Shown here piece after piece: positions 1-8,537 of a stretch of DNA of 64,000 bases (positions are counted from its first letter, which is position 1; each line of letters starts with the position of its first letter). The translations under genes were made by a program, and so were the position numbers. Below the pieces are notes generated by a model. That model worked only from the letters and a program-made list of their open reading frames with translations, had not been told where the DNA came from and made no database searches. This DNA is from Curvibacter microcysteis (lineage in GTDB: Bacteria > Pseudomonadota > Gammaproteobacteria > Burkholderiales > Burkholderiaceae_C): NCBI RefSeq assembly GCF_028649435.1, contig NZ_JAQSIN010000002.1. The stretch is one strand, 5' to 3'.

Positions 1-107
1 AAGCGGCGGCCTTCATCTCGAAGTTGAGTGGCAGCTATTCGGGCATCATGGGACTGCCCGTGTTCGAGACCGCCCAGCTGCTGCGCACGCTGGGCTGGAA
101 ACTCTGA
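1..107 (+). CDS. maf: Maf-family nucleotide pyrophosphatase, 3' end only
   Basis: The first 107 bases encode the last 34 residues of a protein cut by the window edge. They read as the C-terminus of a Maf/YhdE-family protein, with the family-typical stretch SGSYSGIMGLPVFET followed by AQLLR. Maf proteins are house-cleaning nucleotide pyrophosphatases. An intrinsic terminator follows at once, and RNase G begins 43 bases downstream. The maf-rng neighbourhood is common in beta- and gammaproteobacteria. The call rests on the C-terminal motif only. Confidence 0.8.
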   Translation, partial: AAAFISKLSGSYSGIMGLPVFETAQLLRTLGWKL

Positions 108-111
108 TCCC

Positions 112-133
112 AGGCGCGCTGAGCGCCTTTTTT
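112..133 (+). terminator. Intrinsic terminator after maf
   Basis: The arms AGGCGC (112-117) and GCGCCT (123-128) form a 6-bp stem with a 5-nt loop, followed by a run of six T. It lies between the maf stop and the rng start, so some maf transcripts probably end here. Confidence 0.75.
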
Positions 134-150
134 ATTTCGGAGACCAAGCC

Positions 151-1635
151 ATGCAACAAGACATCCTGATCAACTGGTCACCCCAGGAAACCCGGGTCGC
201 CGTGATCGAAAACGGAGCCGTCCAGGAGATGCACATCGAACGTCCGCTGGAGCGCGGTCTGGTCGGTAATGTCTACCTGGGCAAGGTGACCCGGGTCTTG
301 CCCGGCATGCAGTCGGCCTTCATCGACATTGGCCTGGACCGTGCCGCCTTTTTGCATGTGGCCGATGTCTGGCAAAAACACGCCGAAGGCGAAGCTCCGC
401 CCCCGCGCCAAAGCCAGCCCCTGGTGCCCATCGAGCGCCAGGTGTTCGAGGGGCAAGCCCTGATGGTGCAGGTCATCAAGGACCCGATTGGCACCAAGGG
501 CGCCCGCCTGTCCACACAGATCAGCATCGCTGGGCGCTTGCTGGTGTTTTTGCCGCAGGACGAACATGTGGGTGTGTCGCAAAAGATCCCACCAGGCGAG
601 CGCGAAGCCTTGCGTTCACGGCTGCAAGCCCTGGTGGGTGAGAAGGCCACGGGCGGCGGCGGCGGCTTCATCCTGCGCACCAATGGCGAGGACGCCAGCG
701 ATGCCGAATTGGCGGAGGACATTGCCTACTTGCGCAAGGCTTGGGCACGCACCAAGGACGCGTCGCTGCGGCTGCCGCCAGCCTCGCTGTTGCATGAAGA
801 CTTGAACCTGCTGCAGCGTGTGCTGCGCGATCTGGTGGGCGAGCAGACCCAGACCATCCGCATCGACTCCAAAGAGCAGTCCGAAAAGCTGCGGGCCTTT
901 GGCCAGGAGTTCATGCCCTCGGCGGTGGCCAAGCTCCAGCACTACAAAGGCGAGCGCCCCATCTTTGACCTGTTTGGTGTCGAAGAAGAAATCGCCCGTG
1001 CCCTGGGGCGCCGCGTGGACTTGAAGTCGGGCGGCTACCTGATCGTGGACCAGACCGAGGCCTTGACTACGGTGGACGTCAACACCGGCGGCTACGTGGG
1101 GGCGCGCAATTTCGATGACACCATTTTCAAGACCAACCTGGAAGCCGCGCAGGCGATTGCGCGTCAACTGCGTTTGCGCAACCTGGGCGGCATCATCATC
1201 GTGGACTTCATCGACATGGCGCGCGAGGATCACCGGGAAGCGGTGCTGGGTGAATTCCGCAAGCAACTGGGCCGCGACCGCGTCAAGACCATGATCGGTG
1301 GCTTTTCGCAGCTGGGCCTGGTCGAAATGACCCGCAAGCGCACCCGCGAGTCCCTGGCCCACATGCTGTGCGAGCCCTGTGCTTTGTGCCACGGCTCGGG
1401 CCAGGTCAAGACGCCGCGCAGCGTGAGCTACGACATCCTGCGCGAGATCTTGCGCGAGGCGCGCCAGTTCAACCCGCGCGAGTTCCGCATCGTCGCCTCA
1501 CCCAATGTGGTGGAGTTGTTCCTGGACGAGGAGAGCCAGCACTTGGCAGGCCTGTCGGATTTCATCGGCAAGCCCATCTCGCTGCAGGCCGAGAGCGCCA
1601 TGGGGCAGGACCAGTACGACATCGTGCTGTTGTGA
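151..1635 (+). CDS. rng: Ribonuclease G
   Basis: A 494-residue endoribonuclease of the RNase E/G family. It cleaves single-stranded AU-rich RNA and helps mature 16S rRNA and decay mRNA in the cytoplasm. An S1-like RNA-binding domain lies in roughly residues 35-130. The two metal-binding aspartates fall in VDVNTGG (D309) and IIIVDFIDM (D352), and the zinc-link C-x2-C is at about 407-410. The length matches RNase G, without the long C-terminal scaffold of RNase E. I chose the ATG at 151 because the protein then opens with the typical MQQDILINWSPQETR; an upstream in-frame ATG at 28 would run through maf and the terminator. Confidence 0.95.
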   Translation: MQQDILINWSPQETRVAVIENGAVQEMHIERPLERGLVGNVYLGKVTRVLPGMQSAFIDIGLDRAAFLHVADVWQKHAEGEAPPPRQSQPLVPIERQVFEGQALMVQVIKDPIGTKGARLSTQISIAGRLLVFLPQDEHVGVSQKIPPGEREALRSRLQALVGEKATGGGGGFILRTNGEDASDAELAEDIAYLRKAWARTKDASLRLPPASLLHEDLNLLQRVLRDLVGEQTQTIRIDSKEQSEKLRAFGQEFMPSAVAKLQHYKGERPIFDLFGVEEEIARALGRRVDLKSGGYLIVDQTEALTTVDVNTGGYVGARNFDDTIFKTNLEAAQAIARQLRLRNLGGIIIVDFIDMAREDHREAVLGEFRKQLGRDRVKTMIGGFSQLGLVEMTRKRTRESLAHMLCEPCALCHGSGQVKTPRSVSYDILREILREARQFNPREFRIVASPNVVELFLDEESQHLAGLSDFIGKPISLQAESAMGQDQYDIVLL

Positions 1636-1649
1636 GCGGGGGCAGGTAC

Positions 1650-2453
1650 ATGGCAACCAGCACGGCATGCGCGACCTGGCGACATCAGGCTTTGGGCGCG
1701 CAGTTGTTGACAGCCGAGCTCGGCGGCGAGCGGCCTTTGTTGTACCTCAGCCCCTTGTCGGCTTGCCAGCCCTTGCAGCCCGCGCGCGGCGGTGTTCCGG
1801 TGCTGTTCCCCCAGTTCGCGCAGTGGGGTCCGGGCCGCAAACATGGGTTTGTGCGTCAGCTGGACTGGCAATGGGTGGGCCCCGACGAACCGGAGGCGGA
1901 CCGCTTGAGTTATGGGCTGGACGTGTTGCCCGGCCAATGGGACGGCTGGCTCCATGCCGCGCAGTTGCGGCTGGACACCCGGCGCTGGGCCGACGGCCTG
2001 GATTGGTCGCTGCAGGTGCGCAACACGGGCCAAAGTGCCTTTGACTGGAGTGGCGGCCTGCACCCCTATTGGGCGGTGGAGGATGTGTGGGCGACCGAAT
2101 TGGATGGCTTGCAAAGCTGCCCAGGGCGGGATCAGCTCAGCGGCCTGGCCTTGTCCCCACAGGCGGCGCCTTGGCGCTGGGGCCAGGAGGGCATGGAATG
2201 CCTGTTCGATGGCCTGCCTGACTTGACCCTTCGGTGTGCCACGCACGAGCTGCAGTTGTCGGGCAGCGGTTTCACGCAATGGATGGTGTGGAACCCAGGC
2301 GCGGCGCTGGCAGCTGGCCTGGCCGATTTGCCGCCGGGCGACGAGCGCCGGTTCATCTGTGTGGAGCCGGTCTGTGCGAGCCGGCCGCAGCACCTGGCGC
2401 CGGGGCAGACCTTCACCGGCACCTTGTCCGTGCGTTGGAAGGCGCGGTCCTGA
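1650..2453 (+). CDS. Aldose 1-epimerase / D-hexose-6-phosphate mutarotase family protein
   Basis: A 267-residue cytoplasmic protein of the YeaD-like branch of the aldose 1-epimerase fold. Family members interconvert anomers of hexose 6-phosphates. Seen here are the family signature RGGVPVLFPQF, a GLHPYW segment carrying the likely catalytic His (about residue 137), and a likely catalytic Glu in CVEPV (about 237). The ATG at 1650 lies 14 bases after the rng stop, so the two genes are probably co-transcribed. It converges on msbA with only 21 bases between. Substrate specificity cannot be read from sequence. Confidence 0.85.
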   Translation: MATSTACATWRHQALGAQLLTAELGGERPLLYLSPLSACQPLQPARGGVPVLFPQFAQWGPGRKHGFVRQLDWQWVGPDEPEADRLSYGLDVLPGQWDGWLHAAQLRLDTRRWADGLDWSLQVRNTGQSAFDWSGGLHPYWAVEDVWATELDGLQSCPGRDQLSGLALSPQAAPWRWGQEGMECLFDGLPDLTLRCATHELQLSGSGFTQWMVWNPGAALAAGLADLPPGDERRFICVEPVCASRPQHLAPGQTFTGTLSVRWKARS

Positions 2454-2474
2454 AGGTTTCAGTCCTGATTTGAC

Positions 2475-4268
2475 TCAGTCCGCAGCGGCGGCGGCGGCGC
2501 TGTGCCCGCTTTGGGTTTGCAGCCGTGCGTAGAGGCCTTGCTGGGCCAGCAACTCGGCGTGGGTGCCTTGCTCGGCAATGCGGCCATCGGCCATCACCAC
2601 CACGCGGTCTGCGTGTTCGATGGTGGACAGGCGGTGCGCGATCACCACCGTGGTCCGGCCGGCCATCAGTCGGTTCAAGGCCTCTTGCACCAGGCGCTCG
2701 GACTCGGTGTCCAGTGCCGAGGTGGCTTCGTCCAGGATCAGGATCGGCGCGTCCTTGTACAGGGCGCGCGCAATCGCCAGGCGTTGGCGTTGCCCGCCCG
2801 AGAGCTGGTTGGCGTTGTGGCCCACCGGGGCGTGGATGCCAGCGCTCTGGCGCGCCAGGTAGTCGCCCAGATTGGCAGCTTGAAGACAAGCCAGCACGCG
2901 GGCTTCGTCCACAGGCTGGCCCATGGCCACGTTCTCGGCAATGCTGTCGTTGAACATCACCACATCCTGGCTGACCAGGGCGAACTGTTGCCGCAAGGCG
3001 CCCAGTTGCCAGTCTTCCAGCGGCATGCCATCCAGCAAGACCTGGCCGGCTTGGGGGCGCACAAAGCGCGGCAACAAATTGGCGAGGGTGGTCTTGCCAG
3101 AACCCGAGGGGCCGACCAACGCCACCACCTCGCCCGGGCGGATGTTCAAGCTCAGCTGGTCCAGTGCAGGCGGGCCCTCGGCCAGGTACTGAACCGTGAC
3201 ATCGCGCAGCTCCAGCTGGCCTTGGACGCGTGCCTGGGTGTGATGGCCTTCGGTCTCCGGTTGCACCTGCTCGATCAGGGCCAGGCCACGCTCCAGTGCG
3301 GCCAGGCCGCGCGTGAGCGGGTTGGCGAGGTCCGCCAGGCGTCGGATCGGGGCGATCAGCATCAGCATGGCCGTGATGAAGGCCACAAAGCCGCCCACGG
3401 TGATGGCGGCCTGGTCCTGGTTGGCGCCCGCCTGGCGGCCTTGCCACAGGGCCACGCAAATCACGGTGCTCAAAGCGCCAGCCGACAACAACTGGGTCAG
3501 TGGCGTCATGGCCGAGGACGCGATCGTGCCCTTGATGGCCAGGCCGCGCAGGCTTTGGCTGAGCCGTTCAAAGCGCCCGGCTTGGGCTGCTTGGGCGCCG
3601 TGCAGGCGCACCATGCGGTGGGCCAGCACGTTTTCTTCCACCACATAGGCCAATTCGTCGGTGGCGGCTTGGCTGGCCTTGGTCAGGGTGTAGAGCCGGC
3701 GCGACAAGGTCTTCATGACCCAGGCCACGCCCGGCACGACCACCCCCACGATCAGGGTCAGCTGCCAGTTCAGGTACAGCAGGTAGCCCAACAGCGCCAG
3801 CAGGGTGAAACCATCGCGCGAGAAGCCCAGCGCTGACTGCACCAGCAACTGGGCGCCGGTTTGCACCTCGTACACCACCGTGTTGGACAGGGCGCTGGCA
3901 CTTTGCTCGCGGAACAGGCGCAAATCAGCACTCAGCAGGCGTTGAAACAAGTCCTTGCGCAGTCGCATCATGCCGTCATTGGCGATGCGAGCCAGTGCGT
4001 ACTGGGCCACAAACTGGGCCAGGCCGCGCACGGCAAACAGCCCCAGCAAGGCCAGCGGCACAAACCACAGCGGCAGCGTGCCCTTGGTAAAGCCTTGGTC
4101 CAGCAGGGGTTGCATCAGCGCGGGAATCAAGGGTTCCGTGCCGGCACCCACCAGGGTGGCCAACACGGCCATGCTCCAGGCCAGGCCTTGGTGGCCGAAA
4201 TACGCGTTGAGACGGGCCAGTCTTTGGCGCAGGGGCAGGGTGGGTTGGGGGGCGTCGGGATGGGGCAT
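2475..4268 (-). CDS. msbA: Lipid A export ATP-binding/permease MsbA
   Basis: A 597-residue half-size ABC exporter, expected to flip lipid A-core across the inner membrane as a homodimer. The N-terminal half carries six hydrophobic segments (about residues 25-320), beginning with the MsbA-like NAYFGHQGLAWSM. The C-terminal ATPase domain shows Walker A GPSGSGKTT (about 385), signature LSGGQRQR (about 489) and Walker B ILILDEATSALD. It lies opposite to rng and tolB. Other exporters of this subfamily look similar, but length and N-terminal sequence favour MsbA. Confidence 0.88.
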   Translation of the reverse strand: MPHPDAPQPTLPLRQRLARLNAYFGHQGLAWSMAVLATLVGAGTEPLIPALMQPLLDQGFTKGTLPLWFVPLALLGLFAVRGLAQFVAQYALARIANDGMMRLRKDLFQRLLSADLRLFREQSASALSNTVVYEVQTGAQLLVQSALGFSRDGFTLLALLGYLLYLNWQLTLIVGVVVPGVAWVMKTLSRRLYTLTKASQAATDELAYVVEENVLAHRMVRLHGAQAAQAGRFERLSQSLRGLAIKGTIASSAMTPLTQLLSAGALSTVICVALWQGRQAGANQDQAAITVGGFVAFITAMLMLIAPIRRLADLANPLTRGLAALERGLALIEQVQPETEGHHTQARVQGQLELRDVTVQYLAEGPPALDQLSLNIRPGEVVALVGPSGSGKTTLANLLPRFVRPQAGQVLLDGMPLEDWQLGALRQQFALVSQDVVMFNDSIAENVAMGQPVDEARVLACLQAANLGDYLARQSAGIHAPVGHNANQLSGGQRQRLAIARALYKDAPILILDEATSALDTESERLVQEALNRLMAGRTTVVIAHRLSTIEHADRVVVMADGRIAEQGTHAELLAQQGLYARLQTQSGHSAAAAAAD

Positions 4269-4387
4269 CGTAGGGGGGGATTCTACGGGCCCGCTTCGCC
4301 GAGGCTGGAGGCCTGCGGGGCGCAGGATCGTCCGGCCACTTCACGCACTCTTTACCCTGAGGCCAGGGCGAAGGTCAAACCGCTGCG

Positions 4388-4400
4388 GTGTACAGTACAC
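4388..4400. promoter_or_regulatory. Perfect 13-bp palindrome upstream of tolB
   Basis: GTGTAC-A-GTACAC is a perfect odd-centred inverted repeat in the 243-bp gap between the divergently transcribed msbA and tolB. It is a candidate operator; no regulator is identified. The rest of the gap holds AT-rich stretches (TTTTGTGACAG, TAACATAG) that could be promoter elements, but no well-spaced -35/-10 pair was found. Confidence 0.4.
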
Positions 4401-4511
4401 ATTTTGTGACAGTGCTTTTTGGGCAGTGTGTAACATAGCTCCTTTTGTCGCGGCGACCGATCACCAGCCGCCCCGGCCAATTCCCGTGTTGTCACCTGAC
4501 CACCACTGCGA

Positions 4512-5831
4512 ATGAACCTCCAAAGCCCCGTTTCTTTCTCCCCCTCTTCCTCACCCTTTGCCGCGCGCCGGTCCGTTTTGGCGGCGCTGGCCCTGTCGGT
4601 GGCTGGCCCGGCGCTGGCTCAGTTTCGAGTCGAAGTGTCCGGTGTGGGCCTGACCCAATTGCCCATCGCCGTGGCGCCCTTCAAGGGTGAAACGGCGATG
4701 CCGCAGCGACCGGCAGCGATCATCCAGGCCGATTTGGAGCGCAGCGGTCAGTTCCGCCCCGTGGACGCTTCCGGCCCTGCGCTGGATGAAACCACCCGGC
4801 CTGAGATGAGTTTTTGGCGCCAACGCAGCACCGACTCCCTTGTCACCGGCAGCATCACCCGCTTGGCAGATGGCCGCTACGACGTGCGCTTTCGCCTGTG
4901 GGATGTGGTGCGTGGGCAGGACCTGGGGGGCCAGAGCTACGCTGTGCCTCAAGCCGATTTGCGCCTGGTGTCGCACCGCATCGCTGACTTTGTCTACGAA
5001 AAACTCACGGGTGAAAAAGGTGTTTTCTCCACCCGCGTGACCTATGTGACCAAGGCTGGCCAGAAGTACAACCTCTGGGTGGCTGATGCCGATGGTGAAG
5101 GCGCCCAGTCGGCCCTGACCAGCCCGGAGCCCATCATTTCGCCGGCCTGGTCACCGTCGGGCGGGCAGATCGCCTATGTGTCCTTCGAGTCGCGCAAGCC
5201 GGTGGTGTATGTGCACGATGTGGCCAGCGGCAAGCGCCGTTTGATCGCCAATTTCAAGGGCTCGAACAGCGCCCCCGCCTGGTCGCCCGACGGGCGCCAG
5301 TTGGCCGTCACCCTGACCCGCGACGGCGGCAGCCAGCTCTACACCATCGACGCGGTCAACGGTGGCGAGCCGCGCCGCCTGGTGCAAAGCAATGGCATTG
5401 ACACCGAGCCGGCCTACGCGCCGGACGGCAAGACCATTTACTTCGTCAGCGACCGAGGCGGCGCGCCGCAGATCTACCGGGTGGCGGCGGGCGGCGGCAG
5501 CGCCGAGCGCGTGACCTTCACGGGCAGCTACAACATTTCGCCCACCTTGAGCCCAGACGGGCGTTGGCTGGCGTACATCTCCCGGGTGTCCGGGGCCTTT
5601 AAGCTGCATGTGATGGAACTCAGCAGTGGTTCTGTCACGGCCATCACCGACACTTCGGCAGATGAGTCCCCCAGTTTTGCCCCCAACAGCCGCCTGTTGG
5701 TCTATGCCACGCAACAGGGTGGTCGTGAGGCTCTCATGACCACCACCCTGGACGGCAAGATCAAGGCGCGTTTGGCGGGGCAGGGCGGTGACATCCGTGA
5801 GCCTGATTGGGGCCCGTTCCAAAAATCTTGA
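4512..5831 (+). CDS. tolB: Tol-Pal system periplasmic protein TolB
   Basis: A 439-residue periplasmic beta-propeller protein. TolB links Pal to the TolQRA inner-membrane complex and supports outer-membrane constriction at division. The N-terminus is a signal peptide (arginine pair, hydrophobic stretch, cleavage near GPALA-QF). An N-terminal alpha/beta domain follows, then WD40-like PD40 repeats with recurring SPDG/APDG turns (WSPDGRQLA, YAPDGKTIY, LSPDGRWLA). It is first of a same-strand run with pal, cpoB and tcdA. tolQ, tolR and tolA are not in the window, so the Tol locus is split here or lies elsewhere. Confidence 0.95.
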   Translation: MNLQSPVSFSPSSSPFAARRSVLAALALSVAGPALAQFRVEVSGVGLTQLPIAVAPFKGETAMPQRPAAIIQADLERSGQFRPVDASGPALDETTRPEMSFWRQRSTDSLVTGSITRLADGRYDVRFRLWDVVRGQDLGGQSYAVPQADLRLVSHRIADFVYEKLTGEKGVFSTRVTYVTKAGQKYNLWVADADGEGAQSALTSPEPIISPAWSPSGGQIAYVSFESRKPVVYVHDVASGKRRLIANFKGSNSAPAWSPDGRQLAVTLTRDGGSQLYTIDAVNGGEPRRLVQSNGIDTEPAYAPDGKTIYFVSDRGGAPQIYRVAAGGGSAERVTFTGSYNISPTLSPDGRWLAYISRVSGAFKLHVMELSSGSVTAITDTSADESPSFAPNSRLLVYATQQGGREALMTTTLDGKIKARLAGQGGDIREPDWGPFQKS

Positions 5832-5914
5832 GGAGCGCCAGGCCATCAGGCCCAGCCTCTTTTCTTTGACTTCTCAGCTTCGGCTGTTCTCCTTCTTTTT
5901 TTCAGGAGTTTTTC

Positions 5915-6457
5915 ATGATTCAACGTTTCTCTCTCGCTTTGATCGCCGCCGCTTTGGTGGCGGGTTGCAGCTCTGGCGTCAAGCTGGACCAAGCCCCCGT
6001 TGAGGAGCGCAACACCGGTGCCGTGAGCACCAGCGGCAGTGGCACCGGCAATGGCGCGGGTACCTCGCAAAGTGCGGTTGCAGGCGTCGACCTGTCGGCC
6101 AACGCCAACAAGAATGCCGGCCCGGCCGGTGTTGAGCGCATCGTGTACTTCGATTACGACAGCTACACCGTCAAGCCCCAGTTTCAATCGCAGCTGGACG
6201 CCCATGCCCGCTTCCTGAAGGCCAACAGCGCTCGCAAGGTCGCCCTGGAAGGTCACACCGATGAGCGCGGTGGCCGCGAATACAACCTGGCCCTGGGTCA
6301 AAAGCGTGCTGAAGCGGTTCGCCGTGCCCTGACTTTGTTGGGCGTGTCTGACAGCCAACTGGAAGCGGTGAGCTTTGGTAAGGAAAAGCCGGCTGCGATG
6401 GGTACCGATGAAGCCTCGCTGGCGCAGAACCGCCGCGTTGAAATCTCCTACCGTTGA
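5915..6457 (+). CDS. pal: Peptidoglycan-associated lipoprotein Pal
   Basis: A 180-residue outer-membrane lipoprotein. The signal peptide ends in the lipobox LVAGC (lipidated Cys18), followed by a low-complexity Ser/Gly/Thr linker. The OmpA-like peptidoglycan-binding domain fills about residues 70-180, with the characteristic LEGHTDERGGREYN motif near residue 110. It anchors the outer membrane to peptidoglycan and binds TolB. It starts 83 bases after tolB and has a purine-rich site (caggag) upstream. Confidence 0.95.
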   Translation: MIQRFSLALIAAALVAGCSSGVKLDQAPVEERNTGAVSTSGSGTGNGAGTSQSAVAGVDLSANANKNAGPAGVERIVYFDYDSYTVKPQFQSQLDAHARFLKANSARKVALEGHTDERGGREYNLALGQKRAEAVRRALTLLGVSDSQLEAVSFGKEKPAAMGTDEASLAQNRRVEISYR

Positions 6458-6465
6458 GGTCTTGC

Positions 6466-7251
6466 ATGCGCAGCCCATCGAATCACGCCCTGCGCGTGTT
6501 GTCTGCTGCCGCGCTGGCATGCGCGGCCTTGCTGGCCCAACCCAGCCACGCGGCGCTGTTTGGCGACGATGAGGCGCGCAAGGCCATTCTTGACCTGCGC
6601 CAGAAGGTCGATGCCAACGCCCAGCGTCAGGACTCGGAAAACCGCCATGCGGCCGAAGAGCTGGCCCAGTTGCGGCGCAGTCTGCTGGAGCTGCAGTCTC
6701 AAATCGAGACCTTGAAGTCCGAGCAGGCCAGCCTGCGGGGGCAGAACGAGCAATTGGCGCGGGATGTGTCAGAGCTGCAGCGCCGTCAAAAAGACATCGC
6801 CCAGGGCGTGGATGACCGCTTGCGCCAGTTTGAGCCCGTCAAAGTGTCCGTGGATGGGCGTGAATTCCAGGCCGATCCGGCGGAGAAGAAGGACTTTGAA
6901 GCCGCGCTGGCGCAATTCCGCCAGGGTGCCTTCCCGCAGGCTCAGACGGGCTTTGCGGAGTTCATTCGCCGCTACCCGCAAAGCGGCTACTTGCCGACAG
7001 CACTGTTCTGGCTGGGCAATGCCCAGTACGCCACACGTGACTACAAGGAGGCCGTGGCCAACTTCAAGTCCCTGTTGGCGGTGGCCTCTGAGCACCCACG
7101 CGCGCCTGAGGCGGCGCTGTCCATTGCCAACTGCCAAACGGAGTTGAAGGACAGCAAGAGCGCCAAGAAGACCTTGGAGGACCTGATCAAGGTCTACCCG
7201 CAATCCGAAGCTGCTGCTGCCGCGCGTGAGCGACTGGCCCGCCTGAAGTGA
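6466..7251 (+). CDS. cpoB: Cell division coordinator CpoB (YbgF)
   Basis: A 261-residue periplasmic protein. It has a signal peptide (cleavage near PSHA-ALFG), a coiled-coil trimerisation segment (about residues 35-110, Gln/Leu/Arg-rich) and a C-terminal TPR domain (about 140-261, FAEFIRRYPQSGYLPTALFWLGN). CpoB couples Tol-Pal action to peptidoglycan synthesis during constriction. The ATG at 6466 has a GAGG site 6-10 bases upstream; a TTG at 6454 would overlap pal and is less likely. Its stop overlaps the GTG start of tcdA. Confidence 0.92.
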   Translation: MRSPSNHALRVLSAAALACAALLAQPSHAALFGDDEARKAILDLRQKVDANAQRQDSENRHAAEELAQLRRSLLELQSQIETLKSEQASLRGQNEQLARDVSELQRRQKDIAQGVDDRLRQFEPVKVSVDGREFQADPAEKKDFEAALAQFRQGAFPQAQTGFAEFIRRYPQSGYLPTALFWLGNAQYATRDYKEAVANFKSLLAVASEHPRAPEAALSIANCQTELKDSKSAKKTLEDLIKVYPQSEAAAAARERLARLK

Positions 7252-8063
7252 TTGGCGTGGCTGAAGGCCTGACGGTGGCTCAGATGGACGCAGATCTGGA
7301 GCGCCGCTTTGGTGGTCTGGCGCGCCTGTACGGTGTGGCGGGTGCGCAGCGCATCCGGGCCGCCCACGTGGTGGTCGTGGGCATCGGTGGCGTGGGCTCC
7401 TGGACGGCGGAAGCGTTGGCCCGCAGCGGTGTGGCAGCGCTCACCCTGATCGACCTGGACAACGTGGCGGAGTCCAACATCAATCGCCAGATTCACGCTT
7501 TGGGCGCCACGGTGGGGCAGGCCAAGGTCGACGCCATGGCGGAGCGCATTGCGGACATCCACCCCGGCTGTCGGGTCACGCGGATCGAAGACTTTGTGAC
7601 GCCCGAGAACTGGGAGGCTTTGTGTCCCAGCGGAGTCGATGCGGTGATCGATGCGTGTGATCAAGTCAAAACCAAAACCGCGCTGGCGGCCTGGGCACGC
7701 CGGAATAAGGTGCCCTTTGTCAGTGTGGGGGCGGCTGGGGGCAAGCGCCTGGCGCATCTGGTGGACATCGATGATTTGTCGGTCACCACCCATGACCCTT
7801 TGCTGGCCCAACTGCGTTACCGACTGCGGCGCGAACATGCGGCGCCGCGAGACGGCAAACGCATCGGCGTGTCCTGCGTGTTCAGCCGTGAGGCGGTGGC
7901 GCCGCCGGACGCATCCTGTCAGATGGAAGGGGATGGCAGCCTGAATTGCCATGGTTATGGCTCCGTGGTCAGCGTCACGGCGACCTTTGGTCAATGTGCG
8001 GCGGGGTGGGTCTTGAACGAATTGGCCAAGAATTCTGAAAAAGTCCCAAAAACCACGCTATAA
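7248..8063 (+). CDS. tcdA: tRNA threonylcarbamoyladenosine dehydratase
   Basis: A 271-residue ThiF/E1-like enzyme (CsdL/YgdL). It uses ATP to cyclise the tRNA modification t6A to ct6A. The nucleotide-binding motif GIGGVGS is near residue 45, followed by DLDNVAESNINRQ, the family's adenylation-site motif. The GTG start at 7248 overlaps the cpoB stop (GTGA), suggesting translational coupling; an ATG at 7284 is an alternative start. The -10 box of the tRNA-Lys promoter overlaps its stop codon. Linking a tRNA modification enzyme to the Tol-Pal operon is probably positional rather than functional. Confidence 0.9.
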   Translation: MIGVAEGLTVAQMDADLERRFGGLARLYGVAGAQRIRAAHVVVVGIGGVGSWTAEALARSGVAALTLIDLDNVAESNINRQIHALGATVGQAKVDAMAERIADIHPGCRVTRIEDFVTPENWEALCPSGVDAVIDACDQVKTKTALAAWARRNKVPFVSVGAAGGKRLAHLVDIDDLSVTTHDPLLAQLRYRLRREHAAPRDGKRIGVSCVFSREAVAPPDASCQMEGDGSLNCHGYGSVVSVTATFGQCAAGWVLNELAKNSEKVPKTTL

Positions 8064-8064
8064 T
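8036..8064 (+). promoter_or_regulatory. Promoter of tRNA-Lys
   Basis: A perfect -10 hexamer TATAAT lies at 8059-8064. A weak -35-like TGAAAA sits 17 bases upstream at 8036-8041, inside the end of tcdA. Transcription would start near 8071, about 40 bases before the tRNA. Confidence 0.6.
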
Positions 8065-8111
8065 CTGAGGCTTGCTGATGCAGAGGTGAATTTACTTTTG
8101 TTGACGCTGAT

Positions 8112-8187
8112 GGGACGTTAGCTCAGTTGGTAGAGCAGCGGACTTTTAATCCGTTTGTCGTGGGTTCGACCCCCGCACGTCCCACCA
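8112..8187 (+). tRNA. tRNA-Lys (anticodon TTT)
   Basis: A complete 76-nt cloverleaf with encoded CCA. The acceptor arms are GGGACGT and ACGTCCC, the D arm is GCTCAGTTGGTAGAGC, the anticodon loop CTTTTAA carries TTT, and the T loop is GGTTCGACC. It reads AAA/AAG codons. It has its own promoter and terminator. Confidence 0.97.
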
Positions 8188-8193
8188 AATTTT

Positions 8194-8229
8194 AAAAAGC
8201 GCTCTGGCTTCCGGCTTGAGCGCTTTTTT
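8194..8229 (+). terminator. Intrinsic terminator of tRNA-Lys
   Basis: The arms AAAAAGCGCTC (8194-8204) and GAGCGCTTTTTT (8218-8229) form a strong stem ending in a T run, seven bases after the tRNA 3' end. Confidence 0.9.
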
Positions 8230-8286
8230 GTTTGTCCTGGCGGGCAGATGTCGCATTCGTTTACGCGCCCGTCCAATCTGAGCACT

Positions 8287-8318
8287 TACAATCATAGGTT
8301 GGCCTGACTGAGTCAGGC
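8287..8318 (+). promoter_or_regulatory. Candidate promoter with a 17-bp palindromic operator
   Basis: TACAAT (8287-8292) resembles the -10 boxes seen elsewhere in this window. Ten bases on lies the perfect palindrome GCCTGACT-G-AGTCAGGC (8302-8318), placed to overlap the expected transcription start. No convincing -35 box is visible. This is the only clear structure in the 308-bp gap 8230-8537. Confidence 0.45.
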
Positions 8319-8537
8319 TTGAGGGTATGCACTTGGCGCTGACAGGTTTGGCGCAGCCCGGTGGGCATGGGGTGTGACCTGTTGTTGCGCGCTGCTGCCC
8401 CCTCGCTTGTGTGAGGCGCTGTGAGTGCTGTGCCCGGACGTGATTCTGGCGCGGTACTCGGTTTCGTGGACGGTTGGCGCTTGTCGGCTTGACCCGGTGT
8501 CTACCTGGTCTTGGCGCTGTCTCCCGTTGGAACTTTG

